Origin: Oceanobacillus saliphilus
Lineage (GTDB): Bacteria > Bacillota > Bacilli > Bacillales > Amphibacillaceae
Direction of reading: 5' to 3'
Length of the DNA: 64,000 nucleotides
NCBI RefSeq assembly: GCF_023522835.1
Contig: NZ_JALCZU010000002.1
Location: 256,270-320,269 of the forward strand
Shown: piece after piece, positions 44,534 to 54,757 of the stretch
Layout: every line of letters begins with the position of its first letter
Position numbering within the stretch: the stretch's first letter is position 1
Translations under genes and position numbers: made by a program
Notes under the pieces: model-generated
Databases searched by the model: none
Told to the model about the DNA's origin: nothing
Seen by the model: the letters and a program-made list of their open reading frames with translations, nothing else

Positions 44534-45586
44534 TTAATTCCCAGCGCTCTCAGGTGTTATTTCAGAAGGCTTTAATTGCATTAAATATTCAGCAATGCTA
44601 TTTGCTTCTTCTTCAGAAATGCTAGGATATGCACCTGTCATTTTGTTACCAGGTTTAATTGATTCAGGATCGACAATCCATTCTACTAAATTTTCTTTTG
44701 TAGGTTCAAGAATACCAGCAACTGTTGAGCGGTCTCCAAAGTTAGTTAAATTTGGACCGGTTGCTACAGGTGAAGACCCAATAGCGTGACAGGCCATGCA
44801 ATTATTAGCCTCAAAAAGTGCTTGACCTTGCTGTGCTACAGCTCCTTCTGGAACTTGCTCAGGATCAACATTCTGCATGTCAGAAACCCATTGATCAAAT
44901 TCTTCTGGACTTACTACAATAACTTTGAAGTCCATTAAGGAATGCGAAGGTCCACAAAGCTCTGCACATTTACCCCAGTAGACGCCTTCTTCATACGCTT
45001 CCAGGAACATGGTGTTTACATTTTCAGGGTTAACATCCATCTTACCTGAAATGGACGGTACCCAGAATGAGTGAATAACATCTGAAGATTGCATGTTTAG
45101 GTATACCCTTTCACCAGCAGGTATATATAGATCCTGACTTGTCACAATTTCTTCATCTTCATAATTAAAATGCCACCAGTATTGATTACCGGTAACTTCG
45201 ACATTAAGACTTGTACTTGCCTGCGACTCATCCGCTAAATCAAATGTAGCAATTACTGTAGGAACAGCGATAATCAAAACAAGGATAATCGGAATTACTG
45301 TCCAGATAGTCTCCAGCTTGTGGTTCCCTTCGATTTGTTTCGGAATGTAATCTTCCTGCCCCTTTTTTCTGCGGAATTTAATTAGAGCAATAACATAGAT
45401 AACCATTACGACTAAAAATACGCCAATCATAATCAGTGTTGTGAGTATGATTAAGTCCATGGATCGTTCAGCACCATATCCCTTTGGTTCCAACGCGGTC
45501 AAGTTTTCTTTACCACAACCAGCTAAAAACAAAGCTAGCATTGTAAAAAGAAATAATGCTTTTGATTTTCCCATCCAACCTTTCAT
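44534..45586 (-). CDS. ctaC: Cytochrome c oxidase subunit II with fused cytochrome c domain
   Basis: 350 aa. A lipoprotein signal ends in LFLAGCG, so the N-terminal Cys is predicted to be lipidated; two transmembrane helices follow. The CuA domain has its binding set in VIHSFWVPS and CAELCGPSHSLMDF. The C-terminal cytochrome c domain has the haem motif CMACH near residue 270 and an axial Met in NKMTGAYPS. The fusion makes this a caa3-type oxidase. First gene of the structural operon. Confidence 0.97.
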   Translation of the reverse strand: MKGWMGKSKALFLFTMLALFLAGCGKENLTALEPKGYGAERSMDLIILTTLIMIGVFLVVMVIYVIALIKFRRKKGQEDYIPKQIEGNHKLETIWTVIPIILVLIIAVPTVIATFDLADESQASTSLNVEVTGNQYWWHFNYEDEEIVTSQDLYIPAGERVYLNMQSSDVIHSFWVPSISGKMDVNPENVNTMFLEAYEEGVYWGKCAELCGPSHSLMDFKVIVVSPEEFDQWVSDMQNVDPEQVPEGAVAQQGQALFEANNCMACHAIGSSPVATGPNLTNFGDRSTVAGILEPTKENLVEWIVDPESIKPGNKMTGAYPSISEEEANSIAEYLMQLKPSEITPESAGN

Positions 45587-45647
45587 GTATAAATACCTCT
45601 CTTTCTTCTTGTTGTTTCCTTATATTTATTTTTTTAAGGACAAATAA

Positions 45648-46592
45648 TTAGTTGAATATAGGCAATGTTACAATTATCATTAATGGAAATAATATAATTA
45701 AATAATTTAAAGAGTAGATGAAAATCATATTTGCCCATTTCAAATCATCTTTGATAAAGAACCCTCTAAAGCCCAACACAAGCCATCCAACATTAAGCAG
45801 CGTTGCAATTACAGTAAATGTTATCCCCAATGATGAAGCAAGAAAAATCGGTAAAGGCAACAGACATGCTATATATACGACAATTTGACGTTTCGTAAAT
45901 TCAAACCCGTATACGACCGGCAACATTGGAATTCCGGCTTCTCGATAATCTTCAGTTTTTTTCATGGCCAATGCTAAAAAATGTGGTGTTTGCCATATAA
46001 ACATAATCATAAACATAACTATTGGAACAATATGTGGTGATGGACTAATGGCTGCCCAACCAATAAGCGGCGGCATCGCTCCCGAGAAACTTCCAATTGC
46101 AGTGTTCAACGTATAGCGGCGCTTCGACCACATCGTATAAAGTACCACATAGATAAACCAACCGAGAAACGCAAATATTGTTGCCTGTACGGTTGTAAAC
46201 AAGAGAAGACCCAGACCAACTACAGTAGTTCCCAATCCAAGAATTAGTACTGTCTTTAAAGAAAAGTATCCGGTTACAGTAGGACGATTTTTGGTTCTTG
46301 ACATCTTGGGATCTATATCGACGTCATACCAGTTATTAATGATGCATCCTCCGGCGATAACCAACGCACTCCCTATCATTGTAAGCAGGAATGTTCCCCA
46401 ATGATTTATAAAGGAAGATCCAGTAAAATGAACCGCAAGCAACAAACCGGCTAAGGTCGTTATTAAGTTTGAGTTCACAATACCAATTTTCATAAGTGCT
46501 TTTATTTCAGAAATGAAAATAGAAATTTTACCCTTATTGGTAATGGGAGTATCCCCTATCATCTCAGAATATGGCGTTTCCACTTTATTCAT
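45648..46592 (-). CDS. ctaB: Protoheme IX farnesyltransferase (heme O synthase)
   Basis: 314 aa, about nine transmembrane helices, UbiA family. The first Asp-rich motif is NNWYDVDIDPKMSRTKNRP near residue 95, and LAMKKTEDYREAGIPMLP gives the second. It adds farnesyl to haem B for the oxidase encoded next door. The frame opens at 46619; GGGGGG lies before the ATG at 46592. It is transcribed divergently from ctaA, as in B. subtilis. Confidence 0.96.
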   Translation of the reverse strand: MNKVETPYSEMIGDTPITNKGKISIFISEIKALMKIGIVNSNLITTLAGLLLAVHFTGSSFINHWGTFLLTMIGSALVIAGGCIINNWYDVDIDPKMSRTKNRPTVTGYFSLKTVLILGLGTTVVGLGLLLFTTVQATIFAFLGWFIYVVLYTMWSKRRYTLNTAIGSFSGAMPPLIGWAAISPSPHIVPIVMFMIMFIWQTPHFLALAMKKTEDYREAGIPMLPVVYGFEFTKRQIVVYIACLLPLPIFLASSLGITFTVIATLLNVGWLVLGFRGFFIKDDLKWANMIFIYSLNYLIILFPLMIIVTLPIFN

Positions 46593-47038
46593 TTTATCCC
46601 CCCTTTTAAATCCGGGCATCGATATGTTAATAAGTCAGAATTCTACTATTCTGATATTCACTCTCATTCTATCACGGATTTTGATTACAATCTAATTAAC
46701 CTACTTGTAACATTTTACATCATATTCACTATTTAAATGTGACAAATATGTGAAAGAATACGAAGTTTAATCAGATTATAAATTATGTACGATATCCACT
46801 AAAATACGAACACACTTGAAATTACATGGTTATCTCATATACTATTTCTAGCAAACAAAACGAATTAATGCAAGACTTTTCTTTATTTCCATAGTGAAAA
46901 CACTTTTAAAACATGATACTATTACAATTATGTGTCCAACGTTAGTTTTAAACTCATTTAATTGCATTTGGTATTAAATTAATATTATTATAGAGTGAAA
47001 GTATCCAAGAATTTCTAATCATCCAAAGTGAGGGCTAT
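46593..47038. other. 446-bp divergent ctaB-ctaA intergenic region
   Basis: An extended -10 TGA-TAGAAT for ctaB lies on the minus strand (46674-46666). A weaker TTGGTA, 17-bp spacer, TAGAGT candidate for ctaA lies on the plus strand (46968-46996). The region is very A+T-rich. B. subtilis controls this pair with ResD, but no ResD box could be assigned confidently. No RNA structure or ORF seen. Confidence 0.4.
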
Positions 47039-47974
47039 ATGAGAATGGTAAAATATTTAAAAACTCTGTCTGTAATCGCTACAATTGGGATGCTATTGAT
47101 TCTGCTGGGCGGCGCATTGGTTACAAAAACCGGGTCAGCTGATGGCTGTGGGGATAGTTGGCCATTATGTGAGGGTGAACTGATACCATCAGAATTCACT
47201 TTTGAAATGGTGGTTGAATTAAGTCACAGAGCCGTTACCGGAGTGGTCGGAATTGTAGTTGTTGCGCTTGCAGTTCTAGCATGGATCAAAATAGGCCATA
47301 TACGCGAAGTGAAATTTCTTGCGTTTTCATCCATCTTTTTTATTGTTCTTCAAGCTTTAATTGGTGCAGCAGCTGTCATGTGGGGACAATCAGATTTCAT
47401 CCTTGCAGCCCACTTCGGCATTTCCTTAATATCTTTTGCTTCTGTATTTTTACTGATGCTAATCATATTTGAAGTGGATAAGAAGCTGGATACAATGGCA
47501 TTGCATATTAAAAAACCACACCGAATTGAGATTTATGCTATTTCCATTTACACGATGATTGTTGTTTATACAGGTGCCTTAGTACGACACACCGACTCCA
47601 ACCTAGTTTGTGGAGACTGGCCGTTTTGTACGAACACTTCCCCTTTTGCCTTTGTCGACTACAGCTTTAATCAGTGGGTGCAAATGGGACATCGGTTAGC
47701 AGCTGGATTACTGTTTATTTGGACACTCGTGCTGATGATCAGAATGATTAAGCACTATCCTAACAGCAAAATTATGTATTGGGGATGGATCATCACCTTT
47801 TCACTGATTCTCCTTCAAGTATTCTTTGGAGCAATGATCATTTTTACTTTATTGAATCTTGGTGTAGCCTTAATGCATGCATTGGTAATTTCCTTGTACT
47901 TTGGGATGCTCAGTTATTTTATTCTACTGTCCACAAGAAGCGCCAAAACAGAAAAAACAGGAGGCAATTTATAA
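47039..47974 (+). CDS. ctaA: Heme A synthase CtaA
   Basis: 311 aa, eight transmembrane helices in two four-helix halves. Each half has the pair of Cys (CGDSWPLCEGE near residue 37 and CGDWPFCTN near residue 190) and haem-ligating His (ELSHRAVTG, HFGISL, MGHRLAAG, LMHALV). It oxidises haem O to haem A. The ATG at 47039 follows GTGAGGG. It is followed by a strong terminator. Confidence 0.96.
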   Translation: MRMVKYLKTLSVIATIGMLLILLGGALVTKTGSADGCGDSWPLCEGELIPSEFTFEMVVELSHRAVTGVVGIVVVALAVLAWIKIGHIREVKFLAFSSIFFIVLQALIGAAAVMWGQSDFILAAHFGISLISFASVFLLMLIIFEVDKKLDTMALHIKKPHRIEIYAISIYTMIVVYTGALVRHTDSNLVCGDWPFCTNTSPFAFVDYSFNQWVQMGHRLAAGLLFIWTLVLMIRMIKHYPNSKIMYWGWIITFSLILLQVFFGAMIIFTLLNLGVALMHALVISLYFGMLSYFILLSTRSAKTEKTGGNL

Positions 47975-47991
47975 TTGCTTCCTGTTTTTTT
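47952..47991 (+). terminator. Terminator after ctaA (possibly bidirectional)
   Basis: Stem AAAACAGGAGGCAAT/ATTGCTTCCTGTTTT with a seven-T run. It overlaps the ctaA stop and also faces the end of pycA. Confidence 0.93.
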
Positions 47992-48072
47992 ATATAGGCC
48001 TAGAGAGTATAAATGTACTGCAGCAGCCAACTGATTTCCAGAAACGGGCAGGCCAGCTGGTGCCTTGTTCAT

Positions 48073-51000
48073 TTATTCAAATTCAATCAATAAATCATTC
48101 ACTTCAATCGTATCTCCACTGTCGACATGGATTTCTTTAATGACACCTGAATATGGGGCTTGAATAGTCGTCTCCATTTTCATAGCCTCATTCGTTAACA
48201 AATGATCACCTTTTTCAACTGTATCACCCTTGGAACAATTAACTGCCAGAACTGTCCCTGGCATTGTCGCTCCTATATGCTTATTATTTGATTTATCTGC
48301 TTTGGGTCTAGTGACTAGCAGCGATTCAATACTTTCGTCTTTCACACGTATTTCTCGTGACTGACCATTCAAATCAAAATAGAAAACACGCGTACCATCT
48401 TCTTTCGGTTCGGAAATGGATACGAGCTTAACAATTAATGTCTTACCCTTTTCTATTTCCACTTCTATTTCTTCCCCAAGCTTCATTCCATAGAAGAAGG
48501 TCGGAGTGTCCAGCGCAGACATATCACCGTATGTTTCACAGAATTTTGTATAATCCATAAACACCTTTGGATACAACGCATGGGAAATCAGATCAAAACT
48601 GGTAACTTGGCGTTCCAATGTCTCAAATAAGGTATCTCGCAGTTGTTTAAAATCAATTGGTTCCAATAGTTCTCCCGGTCTTACGTTAATTGCTTCTCTG
48701 TCCTTCAAGATGATTTTTTGCAATTTTTCAGGGAACCCTTGATATGGCTGCCCAATATAGCCTTGCGCAAATTCAATAACGGAATCAGGAAAATCGATCG
48801 AATCTCCCTTTTCATATATATCTTCTTCCGTTAAATCATTTTGTACCATAAACAACGTCATATCGCCGATTACTTTTGAAGAAGGCGTAACTTTTACAAT
48901 ATCTCCAAACATATCATTCACTTTGCGGAACATCGTCTTTACTTCATTCCATCTGTTTTCCAGGCCGACTGCTTTCGCCTGCTGTTTTAGGTTACTGTAT
49001 TGCCCACCTGGCATCTCATGAAAATAGATTTCTGTATGCGGGGATTTCATGCCACTTTCAAAGTCCTGATAATATTCTCTGATACCTTCCCAGTAATGTG
49101 AGATCTGTTCATAAGATTCAATATCAATTTTCGGTTGTCGGCTCTTCCCTTCCAATGCATGATACAACGTCTGAGCACTTGGTTGTGAAGTCAATCCTGC
49201 CATTGGCCCGGCTGCAACATCCACAACATCAACACCTGCGTCGATTGCTCTTGCGTACGTATAAATGCCATTTCCACTTGTATCATGTGTATGCAAATGT
49301 ATTGGGAGATCGACTGTCTCTTTTAAGGTAGATATTAATTGATAGGCTGCTTCCGGCTTTAATAATCCAGCCATATCTTTAATACCTAGAATATGTGCAC
49401 CGGACGCTTCGAGCTCCTTTGCCATATTTTTATAATAGTCCAGATCATATTTTCTGCGACCTGAATCGAGAATATCGCCTGTATAGCAGATTGTTGCTTC
49501 TGCGATCTTATTATTTTCACGAACTGACTCAATTGCAAGCTTCATACCTTCCACCCAATTTAAACTATCAAAAATCCTGAAGACATCAATTCCGGCACTG
49601 GAGCTTTTTTCAACGAATTCCTGAATTAGATTGTCCGGATAATTTTTGTACCCGACAGCATTACTTGAACGAAGCAACATTTGAAAAAGAACATTTGGCA
49701 TTTTTTCTCTTAGCTTCAGAAGTCTTGTCCATGGATCCTCTTTGAGGAACCTGTATGCTACATCAAAGGTTGCCCCGCCCCACATCTCAACCGAGAAAAG
49801 ATTTGGCAGCATTCTGGAAGTTGGTTCAGCGATATGCAGCAGATCATTTGTCCTCACACGTGTAGCAAGTAATGATTGGTGTGCGTCGCGGAAAGTTGTG
49901 TCTGTCAGCATAACTTCCTTCTGTTCCTTCAGCCAGTTTGCCAACCCCTGTGGACCACGTTCATCGAGTATTTGCTTGGTTCCCGCTTGAACCTCCTGAT
50001 GAGAGTCCACTTCCGGAATCAATAATTGTGAAAAGGATGGTTTTTCTTTTTTAGTTGCACCTTCCACGCCATTTAGAGTTGTCTCAGCGATATAAGTAAG
50101 CATCTTCGTTCCACGGTCTTTTCTTTTTGGGAACACGAATAACTCCGGTGTATTATCAATAAATGTTGTATTATACTGACCCGACATAAATTTTTCATGC
50201 AGGATTACATTCTCTAGAAAATGTATATTTGTTTTAATTCCCCGGATTCGGAATTCTTTCAAGTTTCTAACCATTTTGATTGCAGCCTGTTCAAAAGTCA
50301 GTGCCCATGTGGAAACTTTTACGAGCAGTGAGTCGTAATGCGGTGAAATCACAGCACCTTGATAGCCATTTCCTGCATCAAGCCTTACACCAAACCCCCC
50401 ACCTGTACGGTAGGCATTTATTTTCCCTGTATCAGGCATAAAGTTATTTAGTGGATCCTCCGTTGTAACCCTTGACTGGATCGCATACCCACTAATCTTG
50501 ATTTCTTCTTGGTGCGGTACTCCTACTGCCTCATCATGAAGGCTTAATCCATCAGCTACCTTTAATTGCGTCTGTACGATATCAATTCCGGTAATCATCT
50601 CTGTAATGGTATGTTCCACCTGCACCCGAGGATTTACTTCAATGAAATAAAAATCATTATTCGTTACAAGAAATTCTACTGTACCTGCATTGATATAGCC
50701 AACATTTTCCATTAAAGATACTGCAGCTTTACAGATTTCTTCACGAAGTTCATCCGATAAGGAAAGACTCGGAGCAACTTCAATGACTTTTTGATGTCGT
50801 CGTTGCACAGAACAATCCCTTTCATGCAAATGAACAATATTGCCTTGCTTATCACCCAGGATTTGCACTTCAATATGTTTTGGATTTTCAATAAATTTCT
50901 CTAAGTAAATTTCGTCGTTTCCAAAAGCAGCCTTCGCTTCTGACTTTGCACGTTCATACGATTCCTTAACCTCTGATTCATTGTGGACAATCCTCATTCC

Positions 51001-51516
51001 GCGTCCACCGCCACCTAAAGAGGCTTTGATAATAATTGGATATCCGTAATCCTTACCAAATGCTTCAACTTCTTCTAATGAAGATACAGCACCACCGCTA
51101 CCAGGAATAATCGGTAAGTTCGCTTTTTCGGCTTGCTCTCTTGCCTTGACTTTGTCACCGAACATATTTAAGTGCTCACTCGTTGGACCGATAAAAATAA
51201 TGCCCTCTTCTTCACATCTTCTCGCAAAATTGATATTTTCCGAAAGAAAACCGTAACCCGGATGTATTGCATCGACATTTACTTCTTTAGCTAAATCGAT
51301 GATTGCTTCAATGTCCAAGTAGGCATCGATGGGTTTCTTCCCTTTTCCAATTAGATAAGCCTCATCTGCTTTGAATCGATGAAATGATACTGTATCTTCC
51401 GATGAGTATACTGCCACTGTGCGTATATTTAATTCTGTACATGCGCGAAACACCCGAATAGCAATTTCACCGCGATTTGCAACTAGAACTTTCTTAATGT
51501 TTTTTAATTCTGCCAT
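48073..51516 (-). CDS. pycA: Pyruvate carboxylase
   Basis: 1147 aa single-chain biotin enzyme. The biotin carboxylase domain begins KKVLVANRGEIAIRVFRAC, with the ATP-grasp Gly loop LGGGGRGMRIV near residue 165 and EVNPRVQVEHTITE near residue 300. The carboxyltransferase domain begins DTTFRDAHQSLLATR near residue 535. The C-terminal biotinyl domain carries NEAMKMET with biotinylated Lys1113. It replenishes oxaloacetate from pyruvate and bicarbonate. The start overlaps the ftsW end by 13 bases; GGGGTGG precedes the ATG. Confidence 0.98.
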   Translation of the reverse strand: MAELKNIKKVLVANRGEIAIRVFRACTELNIRTVAVYSSEDTVSFHRFKADEAYLIGKGKKPIDAYLDIEAIIDLAKEVNVDAIHPGYGFLSENINFARRCEEEGIIFIGPTSEHLNMFGDKVKAREQAEKANLPIIPGSGGAVSSLEEVEAFGKDYGYPIIIKASLGGGGRGMRIVHNESEVKESYERAKSEAKAAFGNDEIYLEKFIENPKHIEVQILGDKQGNIVHLHERDCSVQRRHQKVIEVAPSLSLSDELREEICKAAVSLMENVGYINAGTVEFLVTNNDFYFIEVNPRVQVEHTITEMITGIDIVQTQLKVADGLSLHDEAVGVPHQEEIKISGYAIQSRVTTEDPLNNFMPDTGKINAYRTGGGFGVRLDAGNGYQGAVISPHYDSLLVKVSTWALTFEQAAIKMVRNLKEFRIRGIKTNIHFLENVILHEKFMSGQYNTTFIDNTPELFVFPKRKDRGTKMLTYIAETTLNGVEGATKKEKPSFSQLLIPEVDSHQEVQAGTKQILDERGPQGLANWLKEQKEVMLTDTTFRDAHQSLLATRVRTNDLLHIAEPTSRMLPNLFSVEMWGGATFDVAYRFLKEDPWTRLLKLREKMPNVLFQMLLRSSNAVGYKNYPDNLIQEFVEKSSSAGIDVFRIFDSLNWVEGMKLAIESVRENNKIAEATICYTGDILDSGRRKYDLDYYKNMAKELEASGAHILGIKDMAGLLKPEAAYQLISTLKETVDLPIHLHTHDTSGNGIYTYARAIDAGVDVVDVAAGPMAGLTSQPSAQTLYHALEGKSRQPKIDIESYEQISHYWEGIREYYQDFESGMKSPHTEIYFHEMPGGQYSNLKQQAKAVGLENRWNEVKTMFRKVNDMFGDIVKVTPSSKVIGDMTLFMVQNDLTEEDIYEKGDSIDFPDSVIEFAQGYIGQPYQGFPEKLQKIILKDREAINVRPGELLEPIDFKQLRDTLFETLERQVTSFDLISHALYPKVFMDYTKFCETYGDMSALDTPTFFYGMKLGEEIEVEIEKGKTLIVKLVSISEPKEDGTRVFYFDLNGQSREIRVKDESIESLLVTRPKADKSNNKHIGATMPGTVLAVNCSKGDTVEKGDHLLTNEAMKMETTIQAPYSGVIKEIHVDSGDTIEVNDLLIEFE

Positions 51517-52691
51517 ATCTTTCCACCCCTATTATAATTAATCGTATTACTGTTATTATTTGGTTTCATCTCTACTGCGTTGCTTTCCTGTCTTTTTACT
51601 GCCATAGCAATGTTATTAAGTATTCCCATCGAAATAAGCATGATGAGAAGTGATGAACCACCATAGCTGACAAATGGAAGTGGCACACCGGTTATCGGCA
51701 GAAGCCCACTGATAGCACCCAGGTTTATGAAGGTCTGTATACCAACCATGGAAGATATACCAATTGCCAGTAAAGACCCAAAACTATCATTACATTTTCT
51801 AGCTATAAAAATACCACGCAATACAATGATTGCAAGCATTCCTATTACAATGAGTACACCTAAAAACCCTAATTCTTCTGCAACAATTGCCATAATAAAA
51901 TCCGTATGTGCTTCCATAAGATAACCGAGCTTCTGGACACTTTGACCAAGCCCCTCCCCAGTCAGACCGCCGACACCAATCGCCAAATACGATTGGATCA
52001 ACTGATATCCATCGGAATCAGGTGTTGCAAATGGCTGATAGGCTCCCGTAAAACGGGATAGTCTTTCGTCAGTTATCATATACGGAACTACGAGAAGGGC
52101 AAGTCCAACTCCAATACCTATCAATAATGACAAATGCTTTAAACGAATACCTGAACTGAATATTACCGAACACGCAATAAGAAAAATAATCGACGCAGTT
52201 CCAATATCAGGCTGAAGTACGATTAATCCCAGAATGATTGCTGTCAGCACTAACGGAGGCAGCACCCCTTTACTGAATTCATTAATATAGGCCTGCTTTT
52301 TTGAATAGACTGAAGCGAGATACATAATCAAACCCAGTTTGGCAAATTCTGCTGGTTGCATACTCATAGGACCTATTTGAAACCATGATTTTGCATTATT
52401 TACTGAATTACCGAATAATAGAACGGCAATGAGAAGTAATACCACTCCGAGGATAATAAATTTCATTAACTTTTGATAATAATTATATGGGAAAATACTG
52501 CAGAAAATAAAACCCGCCATCCCCAACCCAAACCAAATTAATTGTCTAACTAAATAATGGGTACTTTCATGCCCTTCAATAACAGCTGTAACCATGCTTG
52601 CGCTGTATATCATAACGATGCCAAAACCAGCCAAAAGTATTGGTGTTATGATTAAGGTAAAGTCATAATCTCTCAACTTCTGTATCATCAT
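51504..52691 (-). CDS. ftsW: FtsW, SEDS-family division peptidoglycan polymerase
   Basis: 395 aa, about ten transmembrane helices. SEDS motifs are SWFQIGPMSMQPAEFAKLGL, LQPDIGTA, DGYQLIQSYLAIGVGGLTGEGLGQS, AHTDFIMAIVAEELG and LPFVSYGGSS. It polymerises septal glycan with PBP2B. The position upstream of pycA is that of B. subtilis ftsW (ylaO). The C-terminal tail is polar and Asn-rich (NNNSNTINYNRGGK) and its last codons overlap the pycA start. Confidence 0.95.
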   Translation of the reverse strand: MMIQKLRDYDFTLIITPILLAGFGIVMIYSASMVTAVIEGHESTHYLVRQLIWFGLGMAGFIFCSIFPYNYYQKLMKFIILGVVLLLIAVLLFGNSVNNAKSWFQIGPMSMQPAEFAKLGLIMYLASVYSKKQAYINEFSKGVLPPLVLTAIILGLIVLQPDIGTASIIFLIACSVIFSSGIRLKHLSLLIGIGVGLALLVVPYMITDERLSRFTGAYQPFATPDSDGYQLIQSYLAIGVGGLTGEGLGQSVQKLGYLMEAHTDFIMAIVAEELGFLGVLIVIGMLAIIVLRGIFIARKCNDSFGSLLAIGISSMVGIQTFINLGAISGLLPITGVPLPFVSYGGSSLLIMLISMGILNNIAMAVKRQESNAVEMKPNNNSNTINYNRGGKIWQN

Positions 52692-52839
52692 CCTACTCCT
52701 ACCATTTGTACTAACATATATATTTTGATGAATTGAAAGAAATTTTAATTAGTATAACATATTCTTAGTGTATGGCAATTAAAAATAATGTCGTTTTACA
52801 TATAAACTTAATAATTTCAATTATTCAAATGTTTTAAAC

Positions 52840-52876
52840 AAAAAAACCTTGCCAAAAATATGCTGGCAAAGTTTTT
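52840..52876 (-). terminator. Terminator after ylaN
   Basis: Stem AAAAACTTTGCCA/TGGCAAGGTTTTT with T-run on the minus strand; isolates ylaN from ftsW. Confidence 0.9.
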
Positions 52877-52914
52877 GCTCCGCTGTACCATAACGCCAAA
52901 ACATGAATCAATGA

Positions 52915-53196
52915 TCACAAAGATTTTTGTGAAGCTTCATGTAATATATTAAGCTTTTTCTCCAAATTCTCAAGAAGCGCTTTACCTTCATTCTCGCTGA
53001 TCAAGTTCAGACGCACAGCAAAATCAATTTCCCTTGACAGACCGAACATTTGAGTGTCCAGCACATCTTCATAAACTGGGCATTGCGGCATCGTCAGATT
53101 TTCTATTTGAACTTCAATAAGTCGTAAAATTTTGTCAGCGTCAGCCTTAAGAAGGGCATGGGCTTTTTCACGATGATCTACAGTCACCTCAGGCAT
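52915..53196 (-). CDS. ylaN: YlaN, iron-responsive Fur-interacting protein
   Basis: 93 aa, all-helical. The segments [46 protein letters not shown] and [15 protein letters not shown] are characteristic of the YlaN family. YlaN is needed at low iron and was reported to bind Fur and relieve repression in Bacilli. A TTG directly precedes the ATG; with GGAGGGG upstream, the ATG at 53196 is preferred. Confidence 0.92.
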   Translation of the reverse strand: MPEVTVDHREKAHALLKADADKILRLIEVQIENLTMPQCPVYEDVLDTQMFGLSREIDFAVRLNLISENEGKALLENLEKKLNILHEASQKSL

Positions 53197-53363
53197 CAAT
53201 TAAATCCCCTCCACTAAAAAGACTTTCTTTTATTTTATATTATCGTTAGCTATAGGAAAATGCAAATAAAACAGAAAAATTTATAAAAAATAATTCATTA
53301 CTGGTGAAATAATAATTGATGTCTGATATTCTAAATAGAGATACATAAATTAGGGGTGAGAAA

Positions 53364-53858
53364 ATGATTGTGCCAATTACCGGGAAAGTTTCCTATTCTA
53401 TAACATTGGACCCAACAGTCTGGATTTTTGATGATAGAAAAATCTTACTGGAAGAAGCATTTTCTGTTCAGGTCAGTGAAACAGAAGAAAATAATGAATT
53501 AGAAAAACTCTCAGAACGTTTTAATAGAGAAGTATTAGAAACTAAAATGAATCGTCCTCCGGTTAACAGAAGTATATCAAAGCTTGAAGGAGAAAAAATT
53601 TTAAAAAACTCCTATGTTATGCCATTACAGGATTTCATATCTAATGCAGAGATTAAACCAGAAGCCCAGGATGCGACATTGGTCACTGGTGACGATGAAG
53701 GTGTAACGATTACACTTGACGAACTTAAGAATGGATATTTCCTGTTTGCACAGAACGGAAAGCCTTTGAAAGAAGATGGTCCTGTACATTACTTTTATAA
53801 AGATGGTTCCAACAAAAATAATCCAATAACAAATATCAAAAAGATAGTTATTAATTAA
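53364..53858 (+). CDS. Conserved hypothetical protein at the ylaL position
   Basis: 164 aa, no signal peptide or membrane segment. The N-terminus MIVPITGKVSYSITLDPTVWIFDDRK and the C-terminal VTITLDELKNGYFLFAQNGKPLKEDGPVHYFY look like small beta-rich segments, the latter loosely like molybdopterin-oxidoreductase folds. The middle is acidic and polar. By position (between ylaN and ylaJ) it corresponds to B. subtilis ylaL. I do not recognise a function. GGGGTGAG precedes the ATG. Confidence 0.7.
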   Translation: MIVPITGKVSYSITLDPTVWIFDDRKILLEEAFSVQVSETEENNELEKLSERFNREVLETKMNRPPVNRSISKLEGEKILKNSYVMPLQDFISNAEIKPEAQDATLVTGDDEGVTITLDELKNGYFLFAQNGKPLKEDGPVHYFYKDGSNKNNPITNIKKIVIN

Positions 53859-53973
53859 TCATAGTCTGAATATTCAGGCATAATACAGGGACTGACACCG
53901 ATAAAATAAAGCCCTATCTAAAGAAAAGTCTGATATAAAAGCAGACTTTTTTTCTATCTCATCGTTTATTGCC

Positions 53974-54002
53974 GTATATTTTTACAATAACTATCCAAAA
54001 TA
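53974..54002 (+). promoter_or_regulatory. Candidate SigG promoter of ylaJ
   Basis: GTATA (53974-53978), a 17-bp spacer and CAAAATA (53996-54002; 6 of 7 to CATNNTA), 35 bp before the ylaJ ATG. It fits a forespore lipoprotein gene. Confidence 0.4.
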
Positions 54003-54037
54003 AGTTCATCAGCTAATATGAATGGGAGGAATGCTGA

Positions 54038-54643
54038 ATGAACTTGCAATTAAACATATTAATTTTGGCTGTAGTTTTGATTTTTACAGCATGCGGACAA
54101 CAAGAAGAAACTCCTTTAGCTAGAGAACAAATAGAAACAGATCGAATTGAGCGTGTTAAAAATTCGACCCCAATTGAACGGCAGAATCTGGATAATAACC
54201 AAATTGCTAACCATCTTGCCAATCTTGCATCAGGGGTTCCTAATGTAAACGACGCTACAGCAATTGTCGCTGGTCCATACACAGTAGTTGCGATCGATGT
54301 GGATCAGAACCTAGATCGTTCACGTGTCGGCACAATCAAATATTCCGTTACGGAAGCTCTTTTCCATGATCCTTATGGAAAAACTGCAGTAGTTGTTGCT
54401 GATCCCGACATTGCGGAAAGAATACGTGGAATGGGAAATAAAATAAGTCAAGGGCATCCTGTGCAAGGTGTCGTTGATGAGCTTGCAGCAATTGTCGGCA
54501 GAGTGATGCCTGAAGTACCAGTCGACGAAGATCCGGCCCAGGAACCAGATCAAAATAAAGAGGTTTTAGACGAAGAAGATAAACAGAAATTGGAAAACAT
54601 CGAAAGTGATCAATCAAACCAGCATGATCAAAGGCTAAGATAG
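54038..54643 (+). CDS. ylaJ: YhcN/YlaJ-family sporulation lipoprotein
   Basis: 201 aa. The lipobox is at VLIFTACGQ (Cys about residue 19). The YhcN/YlaJ domain contains NQIANHLANLASGVPNVNDATAIVAGPYTVVAIDVD and LFHDPYGKTAVVVADPDIAERI. A long acidic Gln/Asp/Glu tail follows. YhcN family members are spore inner-membrane lipoproteins that influence germination; YlaJ likewise. phoH (ylaK), its neighbour in B. subtilis, is absent here. Confidence 0.9.
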   Translation: MNLQLNILILAVVLIFTACGQQEETPLAREQIETDRIERVKNSTPIERQNLDNNQIANHLANLASGVPNVNDATAIVAGPYTVVAIDVDQNLDRSRVGTIKYSVTEALFHDPYGKTAVVVADPDIAERIRGMGNKISQGHPVQGVVDELAAIVGRVMPEVPVDEDPAQEPDQNKEVLDEEDKQKLENIESDQSNQHDQRLR

Positions 54644-54714
54644 CACATTATCGGAATGCAATTTCCTATAGACAATTTAGGCAAATGCGCTTACCGACTA
54701 AGGATAACTATACA

Positions 54715-54757
54715 AATAAGAAAGGTTTCTGACATTGTCAGAAACCTTTCTTATTTA
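54715..54757. terminator. Bidirectional terminator after ylaJ
   Basis: Near-perfect 20-bp stem AAATAAGAAAGGTTTCTGAC with a 3-base loop, overlapping the stop codon of the convergent gene at 54755. Confidence 0.95.

Noticed and set aside
47901-48140. 79-codon open frame after ctaA
   Set aside because: It runs through the ctaA terminator into the end of pycA in another frame.
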